Positions 57,388 through 64,000 of a DNA stretch of 64,000 nt are shown here, piece after piece. Under the pieces are notes generated by a model that was given only the letters and a program-made list of their open reading frames with translations, had not been told where the DNA came from and did not search any database. Both the position numbers and the translations under genes were made by a program. Source of the stretch: Bittarella massiliensis (ex Durand et al. 2017) (GTDB taxonomy: Bacteria; Bacillota; Clostridia; Oscillospirales; Ruminococcaceae); contig NZ_JABFCL010000003.1 of the NCBI RefSeq assembly GCF_017566145.1, forward strand, positions 124,001-188,000. The letters run 5' to 3'. Each line of letters begins with the position of its first letter. Within the stretch, counting starts at the first letter, position 1.

Positions 57388-58033
57388 AAATATCAAGTCT
57401 CTCTTCTGGGTTCCAATTGTACTGCTGTTTATTCTTATCCCGGTGGTGATAGGTACCCTTTACAATACCATGGCAGAGCAGGAGGCGGCGGCCCTTCAAC
57501 AGATGCTGCGCATTTTCCAGCAGGTAATTCCCCTTTTTTCCACCTGGTGGCTGGTTTTCATCCTCCGCGAGTACATTGACGGTGACGGGGCGGAAATTCT
57601 CTATACCTATGAGGGGGTTTACCGCTCAAAACTGGGCCTTGTCCTGTTTACACTGGCTTGTTACCTGGCTTTGTTGGCATTTGACTACGCCTTTTTGTCA
57701 GTTCTCTATGCGAAATGGACCTCCATCATCTGGGTGGATTATGTAAAGATGGGCGTCGTCTGCCTTTTTTTCACCGGGTTGACGTATTTGGTCATGTACC
57801 TGCTCCGCTCCACAATTGCGGGCATGGTTTGCTCCATTTTATACTACTTTGCCATTTCCCTCTCGGGACAGATGAGCAACCCTTTTATCAGCGTCTACTT
57901 CGATTATGGCGGGGGCCAAACAGGTTTTGTTTCGCCGATGGACCTAAAGACGCGCTACATTCCCGTTCTCTTTTTGGCCGCAGCGCTCTTTGCGTTGGCC
58001 TATATTCGAGAGAGGCAGTACCGGATTCACTGA
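57359..58033 (+). CDS. Cassette 2 small ABC permease
   Basis: A 224-residue six-helix protein with the same length as its cassette 1 homologue. MLKKQGFYFKNIKSLFWVPI at the start; LFSTWWLVFILREYIDGDGA and ISLSGQMSNPFISVYFDYGG shared. It starts inside the ATPase gene behind GGAGGGG. It should form the membrane pore with the larger ABC-2-like protein. A bidirectional terminator follows the stop directly. Confidence 0.85.
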   Translation: MLKKQGFYFKNIKSLFWVPIVLLFILIPVVIGTLYNTMAEQEAAALQQMLRIFQQVIPLFSTWWLVFILREYIDGDGAEILYTYEGVYRSKLGLVLFTLACYLALLAFDYAFLSVLYAKWTSIIWVDYVKMGVVCLFFTGLTYLVMYLLRSTIAGMVCSILYYFAISLSGQMSNPFISVYFDYGGGQTGFVSPMDLKTRYIPVLFLAAALFALAYIRERQYRIH

Positions 58034-58034
58034 C

Positions 58035-58075
58035 AAAAAGGGCGCCGGCAGTTTGGTCTGCCGGCGCCCTTTTTT
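58035..58075. terminator. Bidirectional terminator between cassette 2 and rsmE
   Basis: Seventeen-base arms (58035-58051, 58058-58075), with A5 on one side and T6 on the other. It ends cassette 2 on the plus strand and rsmE on the minus strand. Confidence 0.93.
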
Positions 58076-58090
58076 GCTTTTACAACGGGG

Positions 58091-58828
58091 CTACAAATTC
58101 CCCGTCAAATACATCACCACGGCCGCCGCCGCCAGGGGGGCGGTCTCGCAGCGGAGGATGCGGGGCCCCAGGGAGGCGATCCCCACCCCGCGGCCCTCGG
58201 CCAGGGCCACCTCCTCGGGGGCCAGCCCCCCCTCGCTGCCCACCAGCAGCCCGCAGCTGCGCACCGGACCGGCCGCCTGGGCCCGGGCCAGCAGCTCGCC
58301 GATGGGGCGGCCCCCCTTCTCGTAAAAGAGAAGGGGGAGGTCCTTCCCCGCCAGCTCCTCCACCGCCTGCGCAAAGGGCAGGCAGGGGGAGACGGTGGGC
58401 AGCACCCCCCGCCCGCACTGCTTGGCCGCCTCCCAGGCGATTTTCTGCCAGCGCTCTGTCTTGTTTTGCAGGCTCTTGGGGTCGGGGCGGGAGACGCACC
58501 ACTCGCTGCTCACCGGCACGATCTCCCGGCAGCCCAGCTCCACGCACTTTTGCACCACCAGCTGCATCTTGTCCTGCTTGGGCAGGGCCATGTAGACGGT
58601 CAAGTCCAGGTCGGGCTCGGCGGGGCAGGGGCGCTTTTCCAGCACGGCGCAGACCACCTGCCCCTCCTCGACGGCCTCGATCTGGCAGTCGTAGTCAAAC
58701 CCCGCCCCATCGCAGAGGGTCACCGCGTCCCCCGGGCCCAGCCGCAGCACCCGGGTCAGGTGTTTGACGTCCCCGCCGCGCAAAATCCCCCGCTGCCCGG
58801 CGATGTCTTCGGTAAAAAACTTGGGCAT
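58091..58828 (-). CDS. rsmE: 16S rRNA (uracil-1498-N3) methyltransferase
   Basis: A 245-residue SPOUT-class enzyme. MPKFFTEDIAGQRGILRGGD and HLTRVLRLGPGDAVTLCDG form the N-terminal domain. ALPKQDKMQLVVQKCVELG, RWQKIAWEAAKQCGRG and LLVGSEGGLAPEEVALA followed by SLGPRILRCETAPLAA build the knotted SAM-binding domain. AAAGGAG lies eight bases before the ATG. The last codons are duplicated at 53065-53112. It is downstream of prmA in a ribosome-methylation operon, the usual Firmicute order. Confidence 0.96.
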   Translation of the reverse strand: MPKFFTEDIAGQRGILRGGDVKHLTRVLRLGPGDAVTLCDGAGFDYDCQIEAVEEGQVVCAVLEKRPCPAEPDLDLTVYMALPKQDKMQLVVQKCVELGCREIVPVSSEWCVSRPDPKSLQNKTERWQKIAWEAAKQCGRGVLPTVSPCLPFAQAVEELAGKDLPLLFYEKGGRPIGELLARAQAAGPVRSCGLLVGSEGGLAPEEVALAEGRGVGIASLGPRILRCETAPLAAAAVVMYLTGNL

Positions 58829-58885
58829 CCCGCATACTCCTTTAACAAAGCTGTCCGCGCTGTCCATTGCCCGCGCAGGCGGGCA

Positions 58886-59806
58886 TCAGGCCCGGCAGGT
58901 GATGGCGTACCAGCCCTTTTCCTCCCGCAGGTCCAGCACCGTCAGCCCGGCCTGCTGCATGGCCGCCAGCACCTCGTCCCGGCGCACGTCCACGATCCCC
59001 GAGGCCACCAGCACCCCGCCCTCGTTCAGGTGGGGTTTCACGTCTGGCAGCAGCCGGATCACGATGTCGGCCACAATGTTGGCAAAGATCACGTCAAAGC
59101 GCCCCTGCACCCCGGTGGCCAGGTCCCCCTGCACCACGGTGCAGCGCCCATCCACCCCGTTGAGGGCAGCGTTTTCCCGGGCCACCTTGACCGCCGTCTC
59201 GTCGATGTCGCAGAGCACCGCCGAGCCAGCCCCGCACAGCAGGGAGGAGATGGCCAGGATCCCGCTGCCGCAGCCCACGTCCAGCACGCTGCAGCCGGGG
59301 CGCACCACCTCCTGCAGCCGCTCCAGGCAGAGCTTGGTGGTGTGGTGGGTGCCGGTGCCGAAGGCCATCCCCGGGTCCAGGGTCACCACCACCTGGCCGG
59401 GCGATTTCTCGTAGTGTTCCCAGCTGGGGCAGACCACCAGCCGCTGGCCGATGGGCAGGGGGTGGTAGTACTTCTTCCAGCCAAAGGCCCAATCCTCCTC
59501 GGCGATCTCGCCGGTGGAGAGGGTATGGCCGATCCCCTCCTCCTCCAACCGCCCTGTCAGAAAGGAGACGGCCTCCATGGGGGCCTGGTCGGCGGGGATG
59601 TAGAGGTGGATCACCGCGTGCTCCCGGTCCCGGGCCAGCAGCTCCTCGTCGATTAAGTCGATGTGGGCCACCTGGGGGGCGACCTCCTCCAAATCCGAGT
59701 AGTCCTCAATATAGATGCCGTAGGGCACCACCATGTGGGCAATGGCCGAGGCCACCTCCACATCCCCGGCGGCGACGGCGACCCGAATCTCTGTCCAGTC
59801 CATCAT
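58886..59806 (-). CDS. prmA: Ribosomal protein L11 methyltransferase
   Basis: A 306-residue enzyme. DWTEIRVAVAAGDVEVASAI begins the N-terminal L11-binding domain; MAFGTGTHHTTKLCLERLQ, SVLDVGCGSGILAISSLLCG (SAM site) and FDVIFANIVADIVIRLLP follow. Two adjacent ATG codons exist; the second (59803) has slightly better spacing to GGAG. It lies upstream of rsmE by 57 bases on the same strand. Confidence 0.95.
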   Translation of the reverse strand: MMDWTEIRVAVAAGDVEVASAIAHMVVPYGIYIEDYSDLEEVAPQVAHIDLIDEELLARDREHAVIHLYIPADQAPMEAVSFLTGRLEEEGIGHTLSTGEIAEEDWAFGWKKYYHPLPIGQRLVVCPSWEHYEKSPGQVVVTLDPGMAFGTGTHHTTKLCLERLQEVVRPGCSVLDVGCGSGILAISSLLCGAGSAVLCDIDETAVKVARENAALNGVDGRCTVVQGDLATGVQGRFDVIFANIVADIVIRLLPDVKPHLNEGGVLVASGIVDVRRDEVLAAMQQAGLTVLDLREEKGWYAITCRA

Positions 59807-59828
59807 CTCTCTCCTCTCTCAATAAAGA

Positions 59829-59856
59829 GCGCCCGCGGCAGACAGCCTGCGGGCGC
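59829..59856 (-). terminator. Hairpin between the HAD gene and prmA
   Basis: Eight-base arms GCGCCCGC / GCGGGCGC (59829-59836, 59849-59856); TCTTTATT follows on the minus strand. Weak terminator of the HAD gene. Confidence 0.5.
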
Positions 59857-59861
59857 CCCGG

Positions 59862-60524
59862 TCAACTGTTTTGCAGGTAGTCGGCCAGCTCCTCCACGCT
59901 GTGCACCAACACGTCGGCCTCGATCTGGCTCTCCTCCATCCCCAGGTAGCCAAAGCCGTAGGTGGCGGCGGCAAAGCGGCAGCCCACGGCGGCGGCCCCC
60001 TCCTCGTCGTAGGGGCTGTCCCCCACCATCAGCACTGCGTCGGCGTCGGCCTCGTCGATCCCCATTTCGGCCAGCGCCTCCCGGATGATCCCCTCTTTGG
60101 AGGGGGTCTTCTCCGGCACCGACCCGCAGATGGCGTCGAAGAGGGGGGTCAGGCCGAAGTGGTCGGTGGTCTTGCGGGCAAAGCCCACAAATTTGAGGGT
60201 GGCCACCCCCAGTTTGACCCCCTGGGCCTTGAGGGCGGGCAGCAGGGTCTCCCACCCGGGGTAGAGTTTGCCGGCGGCGATGTGCTCATCCCGAAAATGG
60301 GCTTTGTAGCTGGCCACCGCCCGGTCCAGCAGGGCCTCGTCCTCCACCCCGGCGACAATGCGGAAGCACTCCTTCAGGGGCGGGCCGATAAAGCGGTGAA
60401 AGGTGTCTTCCGGCGGAATGGGGATCCCCAGTTCCTCCATGGCCTCTTTGGCGCAGGCGACGATCCCCCCGGAAGAGTCGATCAGGGTCCCGTCCATATC
60501 CAGCAGCAGCGCGCGATAGCGCAT
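59862..60524 (-). CDS. HAD family phosphatase (Gph/PgmB-like)
   Basis: A 220-residue HAD hydrolase. Motif I LLLDMDGTLIDSSGGI, cap with RFIGPPLKECFR, motif II/III GVATLKFVGFARKTTDHFGL with Lys, and motif IV VLMVGDSPYDEEGAAAVG. The pattern is that of phosphoglycolate phosphatase-like enzymes; the substrate is not determined. The ATG is followed directly by RYRALL; upstream GGGAGGGCG serves as ribosome site. Confidence 0.88.
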   Translation of the reverse strand: MRYRALLLDMDGTLIDSSGGIVACAKEAMEELGIPIPPEDTFHRFIGPPLKECFRIVAGVEDEALLDRAVASYKAHFRDEHIAAGKLYPGWETLLPALKAQGVKLGVATLKFVGFARKTTDHFGLTPLFDAICGSVPEKTPSKEGIIREALAEMGIDEADADAVLMVGDSPYDEEGAAAVGCRFAAATYGFGYLGMEESQIEADVLVHSVEELADYLQNS

Positions 60525-60639
60525 AACAACGCCCTCCCCTTCTTTTCATGGGTTGATTCTACCATATTTCCCAGCAAATATAAATAGATAAATTCTGCAA
60601 CATCCCTTTGGCCAATATTCATAAATCGTTAAAACGCAA

Positions 60640-60668
60640 TTGCTTGTTTGTTCATTTTATGTTACAAT
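60640..60668 (+). promoter_or_regulatory. Promoter of the AbgB-like/DUF5058 operon
   Basis: TTGCTT (60640-60645), 17 bases, TACAAT (60663-60668). It gives an unusually long leader of about 125 bases, with no clear hairpin, before the start codon at 60800. Confidence 0.65.
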
Positions 60669-60799
60669 TCAAAAATACAAGGGCGCTGTTCTGCAAGAAA
60701 AAGAAGGCATAGGTTGCATTTACCAAAAAAACCTGTTGTTTTTCGTCATTATCACCAATGACTGGCAGCCGCGCTTTAGATTAGGAGGCGATCAAAATC

Positions 60800-62230
60800 A
60801 TGTCGGTACGGGACGACATCTGCAAGTTGGTGGACGACAAGGCCGCTCTCTTCACCCAGGTCAGCGACAAGGTCTGGTCTACGCCGGAACTGGGCTTTAA
60901 GGAGTTCCAGTCCTCGGCCGCCCTCATCGAAGTGTTAAAGCAGGAGGGCTTCTCGGTGGAGACAGGGCTGGCGGGCATTCCCACCGCCTTCTCCGGCACA
61001 TTCGGCAGCGGCAAGCCGGTCATCGGCATCCTGGGCGAGTTTGACGCCCTGCCATCCCTCAGCCAAGAGGCGAGCTGCCCCTCCAAAAAAGAGGTGGTCA
61101 AGGACGCCCCCGGTCACGGCTGTGGGCACAACGCCCTGGGCGCGGGCAGTTTGGCGGCGGCCGTCGCCGTCAAGGACTACCTGCAGTCCACCGGCAAGAG
61201 CGGCACCGTCATCTACTACGGTTGCCCCGGCGAGGAGTTCGGCTGCGGCAAGGCCTTCATGGCCAGAGAGGGCTGCTTTGACGGCCTCGACTGCGCCTTC
61301 AGCTGGCACCCCGGCGACTGCTTTGCCCCCATGGGGGTCAGCTCCCTGGCCAACATCAGCGTCTTTTTCAGCTTTGTGGGCAGAACTTCCCACGCGGCCG
61401 CGTCGCCCCAGTTGGGCCGCAGCGCCCTCGACGCCGCCGAGCTGATGAACATCGGGGTGCAGTTTTTGCGCGAGCACGTCAGCCCCGAGGCCCGCATCCA
61501 CTACGCCTTTCACGATGTGGGCGGCACCGCCCCCAACGTGGTGCAGGACCGGGCGAAGCTCCACTACTACATCCGCGCCCCCAAAATCGCCGAGGCCAAA
61601 GAGCTCTTTGCCCGCATCCAGAAGATCGCCAAGGGCGCGGCCATGATGACCGAGACCGAGTCGATCATCCAGATCAAAGACGGCCTCTCCGACTACGTCC
61701 CCAACGAGGTGCTCACCACCCTGCTAAACGAGGCCATGAACGAGGTGGGCGAGGTCCCCTTTGACGAGGAGGACAAGGCCCTGGCCCAGTCCTTCCGCGA
61801 CACCCTCACCCCCGCAGAAAAGGCCGCTTCGGCCCAGCAGCTGGGCATGTTGGGCGGCCCGGATCTGGCGCAGAAATACGCCGACAAGGCCATCTGCGGC
61901 GAGGTCTTCCCCTACCGGCCCATGGGCCATATCGCCATGCCGGGTTCCACCGATGTGGGCGATGTCAGCTATGTCACCCCCACCGCGCAGATGACCGCCC
62001 CCACCGCCTGTCTGGGTACCCCCGGGCACTCCTGGCAGCAGACGGCGCAGGCCGGCTCCCGCCTGGCCCACAAGGGGCTGCTGCAGGCCGGCAAGGCCAT
62101 GGCGCTGGCCGCCGTCAAGGTCATCGAAGACCCCTCCGTCCTCGGCCCCGCCCAGGAGGAGTACCTGAAAAAGACTGGCGGCAAGTACAACTGCCCCTTC
62201 CCCGACGACGTCAAGCCCTATTTGGACTAA
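60800..62230 (+). CDS. AbgB-like M20 amidohydrolase, operon with two membrane proteins
   Basis: A 476-residue paralogue of the enzyme at 15146-16606. PGHGCGHNALGAGSLAAAVA, YYGCPGEEFGCGKAFMAREG, SWHPGD and LGTPGHSWQQTAQAG hold the metal and active-site residues; GRTSHAAASPQLGRSALDAA is the dimerisation segment. ILGEFDALPSLSQEASCPSK lies near the N-terminus. The AbgB group cleaves p-aminobenzoyl-glutamate or related amides. GGAGG lies 11 bases before the ATG. The two membrane genes that follow suggest uptake of the substrate. Confidence 0.9.
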   Translation: MSVRDDICKLVDDKAALFTQVSDKVWSTPELGFKEFQSSAALIEVLKQEGFSVETGLAGIPTAFSGTFGSGKPVIGILGEFDALPSLSQEASCPSKKEVVKDAPGHGCGHNALGAGSLAAAVAVKDYLQSTGKSGTVIYYGCPGEEFGCGKAFMAREGCFDGLDCAFSWHPGDCFAPMGVSSLANISVFFSFVGRTSHAAASPQLGRSALDAAELMNIGVQFLREHVSPEARIHYAFHDVGGTAPNVVQDRAKLHYYIRAPKIAEAKELFARIQKIAKGAAMMTETESIIQIKDGLSDYVPNEVLTTLLNEAMNEVGEVPFDEEDKALAQSFRDTLTPAEKAASAQQLGMLGGPDLAQKYADKAICGEVFPYRPMGHIAMPGSTDVGDVSYVTPTAQMTAPTACLGTPGHSWQQTAQAGSRLAHKGLLQAGKAMALAAVKVIEDPSVLGPAQEEYLKKTGGKYNCPFPDDVKPYLD

Positions 62231-62300
62231 CGGTCTCAAACAGCGAGCGGTAACTGCGCTGTTGCGATAAACTATGAAACAGAAATGAGGAGTGAATCAA

Positions 62301-63038
62301 ATGACATTCAAAGAACTGTCAAACAGCACCTGGCTGTGGATTCTGGTCATCGCCGGCCTGCTGTACGTAGCCGGACTGGCCGCCGCCTTTATGGTGAAGG
62401 CCCGCAAGCGCTGCCTGGAGTTGGGCATCGAGAACACGACCATCAAAAAGGTCATCAGCTCGTCCTGCACCTTCTCCATCGTCCCCTCCCTGTCCATCGT
62501 CATCGGCCTGATCTCTCTGGCCGCTGTCCTGGGCACCCCCTGGGCCTGGTTCCGGCTCTCCGTCGTGGGCGCCGTCTCCTATGAGCTGATGGCCGCCGAC
62601 ATGGTCATTCAGGCCATGGGCCTGAACTTCGCCAGCGCCGGGACACAGCCCGCCAACGTCTTTGGCGCCGTGATGATCGTCATGAGCATCGGCATTATGT
62701 TCGGCATCATCACCAACATCATCGCCGCCAAGAAGATCACCACCAGCATGGCCGATTACAACAAGAAGAGCGGCGGCTGGGGCGCTGTCTTCTCCGGCTG
62801 CTTCATGATGGCCATGATGTCCGTCATGATGCCCCTGCAGGTCTATAACCCCGCCAGCGGCTGGAACTTTGTCGGCACCCTGACCCTGCTCACCAGTGCC
62901 GGCATCGGCCTGCTCATTGCCACCATCTCCAAGAAGACCGGGGCCAAGTGGCTCAACGACTTCAACCTCGCCATCGTGTTGATTTTGGGCATGGCTTCCT
63001 CTGTGCTCTGGACCAACGTGGTCGGCATGTTCGCTTAA
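62301..63038 (+). CDS. DUF5058-like integral membrane protein
   Basis: About 245 residues and six or seven membrane helices. LSNSTWLWILVIAGLLYVAG opens it, and KVISSSCTFSIVPSLSIVIG, VVGAVSYELMAADMVIQAMG and FGAVMIVMSIGIMFGIITN follow. This matches the DUF5058 family as I know it, which often stands beside amidohydrolases. The ATG at 62301 has GAGGAG nine bases before it; a GTG at 62292 is less well spaced. It likely forms a two-subunit transporter with the next gene. Confidence 0.75.
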   Translation: MTFKELSNSTWLWILVIAGLLYVAGLAAAFMVKARKRCLELGIENTTIKKVISSSCTFSIVPSLSIVIGLISLAAVLGTPWAWFRLSVVGAVSYELMAADMVIQAMGLNFASAGTQPANVFGAVMIVMSIGIMFGIITNIIAAKKITTSMADYNKKSGGWGAVFSGCFMMAMMSVMMPLQVYNPASGWNFVGTLTLLTSAGIGLLIATISKKTGAKWLNDFNLAIVLILGMASSVLWTNVVGMFA

Positions 63039-63059
63039 TAGGGAAAGGAGGACTATACA

Positions 63060-63794
63060 ATGAACAACGAGAAATACATAAAGTCCATCCATCGCCTGGG
63101 CCGGCTCGGCAGTCTCGGCGCCCTCGGCTTCATGGTGGGTATCCCCTTGGTTATCTGCACCATCTACAGCTGCTTCCCGGATTTCGGCCTGGTGATCCAG
63201 AGCGGCACCGGCCTGCTGGCCATGTTCATCCCCATCGCCATCTCTGAGGTGTTCAGCTACGCCCCCGTGCTCGGCTCCGCCTCTTACATCACCTTTATCA
63301 CCGGCAACGTCATGAACCTGAAACTGCCTGTGGCCATCAACGCCATCGACATCGCCGGGGTGGAGCAGTCCACCGACGAGGGCGACGCCGTTGTCACCGT
63401 GGCCGTCGGCGCTTCCTCCATCGTCACCATGGCCATCATCGCCGTGGGCGTGCTGCTGCTGGTACCGCTGCAGCCCATCTTCGCCATCCCCGCCGTCAAA
63501 ACCGCTACTGGCTACATGCTGCCCGCTCTGTTCGGCGGCCTGGCCCTGGGCATCTTCAACGGCCGGTCCGGCAAGTACAACATCAAGGGCAAGCTGCTGG
63601 GCGCTGTCCCCGCCGTCATCATCGTCATCATCATGATGATCATGGGCGTGCCGCTGAGCACCTACCAGGGCTTTGTCATCGTGGGTATGATCCCCGTTAC
63701 CATCCTGGCCTCCTGGCTGATGTACAAAAAGGGCATCATCAAAGTTTACGAGCAGGGCAAGACCGAGCCCGAACCGGTCGCGTCCAAGAAGTAA
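63060..63794 (+). CDS. Partner integral membrane protein of the DUF5058-like subunit
   Basis: A 244-residue protein with about six membrane helices. IAISEVFSYAPVLGSASYIT near residue 62 is followed by FITGNVMNLKLPVAINAID, then IFAIPAVKTATGYMLPALFG. A conserved-looking small-residue helix, SASYITFITGN, could line a substrate path. The C-terminus is charged (EQGKTEPEPVASKK). It follows the DUF5058-like gene by 21 bases behind AAAGGAGGAC. No family name can be given with confidence; a transporter subunit is inferred from topology and pairing. Confidence 0.65.
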   Translation: MNNEKYIKSIHRLGRLGSLGALGFMVGIPLVICTIYSCFPDFGLVIQSGTGLLAMFIPIAISEVFSYAPVLGSASYITFITGNVMNLKLPVAINAIDIAGVEQSTDEGDAVVTVAVGASSIVTMAIIAVGVLLLVPLQPIFAIPAVKTATGYMLPALFGGLALGIFNGRSGKYNIKGKLLGAVPAVIIVIIMMIMGVPLSTYQGFVIVGMIPVTILASWLMYKKGIIKVYEQGKTEPEPVASKK

Positions 63795-63814
63795 CCACCC
63801 TCTTTTCGCAGTTG

Positions 63815-63846
63815 AAAAGGGCCGGGGCAGTTGCCCCGGCCCTTTT
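63815..63846 (+). terminator. Terminator of the AbgB-like/DUF5058 operon
   Basis: Fifteen-base arms (63815-63829 and 63832-63846) with six T at the end, 20 bases past the stop. Confidence 0.92.
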
Positions 63847-63860
63847 TTGCGCCCCGCTCC

Positions 63861-63889
63861 TTGCGCCCCTTTGAAGGGAGGGGTATACT
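63861..63889 (+). promoter_or_regulatory. Promoter of the aldo/keto reductase gene
   Basis: TTGCGC (63861-63866), 17 bases, TATACT (63884-63889), about 65 bases before the next start codon. Confidence 0.6.
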
Positions 63890-63955
63890 GGGGTTACAAC
63901 AGATTCTGCCGGGCCGGTTCACCGCGCCCGCGGAGGAGAGAAGGAGGCCTTTTTC

Positions 63956-64000
63956 ATGGAGATGGAATACAGACAGCTGGGCAACACCGGATTTTCTGTC
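63956..64000 (+). CDS. Aldo/keto reductase, N-terminal fragment
   Basis: Only 15 codons are inside the window: MEMEYRQLGNTGFSV. YRxLGxTGxxV is the standard opening of aldo/keto reductases of the AKR superfamily (NADPH-dependent oxidoreductases). AAGGAGG lies eight bases before the ATG. Nothing more can be said from this fragment. Confidence 0.75.
   Translation, partial: MEMEYRQLGNTGFSV

Noticed and set aside
1..64000. CRISPR array, tRNA/rRNA genes, transposase or integrase genes.
   Set aside because: No regularly spaced repeats beyond the two-unit repeat at 26 kb, no tRNA-like or rRNA-like sequence, and no recombinase motif was seen on either strand.

Overview
The window reads as the chromosome of a GC-rich, spore-forming-lineage Firmicute, most likely a Clostridia member of the Oscillospiraceae/Ruminococcaceae type. 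The grounds are Shine-Dalgarno sites of the AGGAGG kind, many GTG/TTG starts, strongly C/G-ending codons, and Firmicute families (DUF896, YtvI-like AI-2E permease, BtpA/SgcQ, DUF2871, a VanRS-like two-component pair). This is a family-level inference; no rRNA or tRNA was seen.

Layout. 1-3.6 kb: end of a Na+/alanine symporter, a P-loop kinase, a GH1 6-phospho-beta-glucosidase and a HAD phosphatase. 3.6-7.5 kb: a divergent MerR regulator facing two nucleoside hydrolases, then a nucleoside phosphorylase. The MerR gene and the hydrolases share a textbook 19-bp-spacer MerR promoter. 7.6-20.3 kb: a MATE pump, a CPBP protease, a protein with two RarA-C-like repeats, a YgjP-type hydrolase, an MFS permease, DUF896, a LysR regulator beside an AbgB-like amidohydrolase, a polysaccharide deacetylase and RecQ. 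20.7-29.6 kb: a catabolic island with a fucose-isomerase-like protein, a second MATE pump, two BtpA/SgcQ proteins, two tandem M24 proteins, a third nucleoside hydrolase, an ornithine-cyclodeaminase-like enzyme and DUF2871. 29.7-37.2 kb: ProS, a histidine kinase/response regulator pair, SfsA, and a small patch of phage- or plasmid-like regulators that includes a frameshifted ribbon-helix-helix gene and an HTH remnant. 37.2-43.1 kb: a compact aromatic operon, aroF-tyrA-aroB-aroA-aroC-chorismate mutase. It is preceded by a strong promoter, a 37-codon tyrosine-rich leader peptide and an intrinsic terminator, which together look like ribosome-mediated attenuation. 43.1-48.1 kb: a YtvI-like permease and three tandem M20 amidohydrolases.

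48.2-58.1 kb is the most unusual part. Two adjacent five-gene cassettes lie in the same order: a small Gly/Tyr-rich exported-type peptide, a 7-TM ABC-2-like protein with a large outer domain, a single-pass membrane protein, an ABC ATPase and a small permease. The genes after the peptide overlap and are probably translationally coupled. The first cassette is AT-richer than everything around it. A copy of the last codons of rsmE lies between the two cassettes, and the intact rsmE follows the second one. This is a physical trace of duplication or insertion at the rsmE 3' end. Both peptide genes show lesions around the signal-peptide region.

58.1-64 kb: rsmE-prmA-HAD phosphatase on the minus strand. 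Then come an AbgB-like amidohydrolase with two membrane proteins (a likely uptake-plus-hydrolysis unit) and the start of an aldo/keto reductase. Five M20-type amidohydrolases, three nucleoside hydrolases and one nucleoside phosphorylase in 64 kb suggest scavenging of amidated compounds and nucleosides. Coordinates of starts were chosen from visible ribosome binding sites and overlaps. All family calls are from reading motifs, not from searches.
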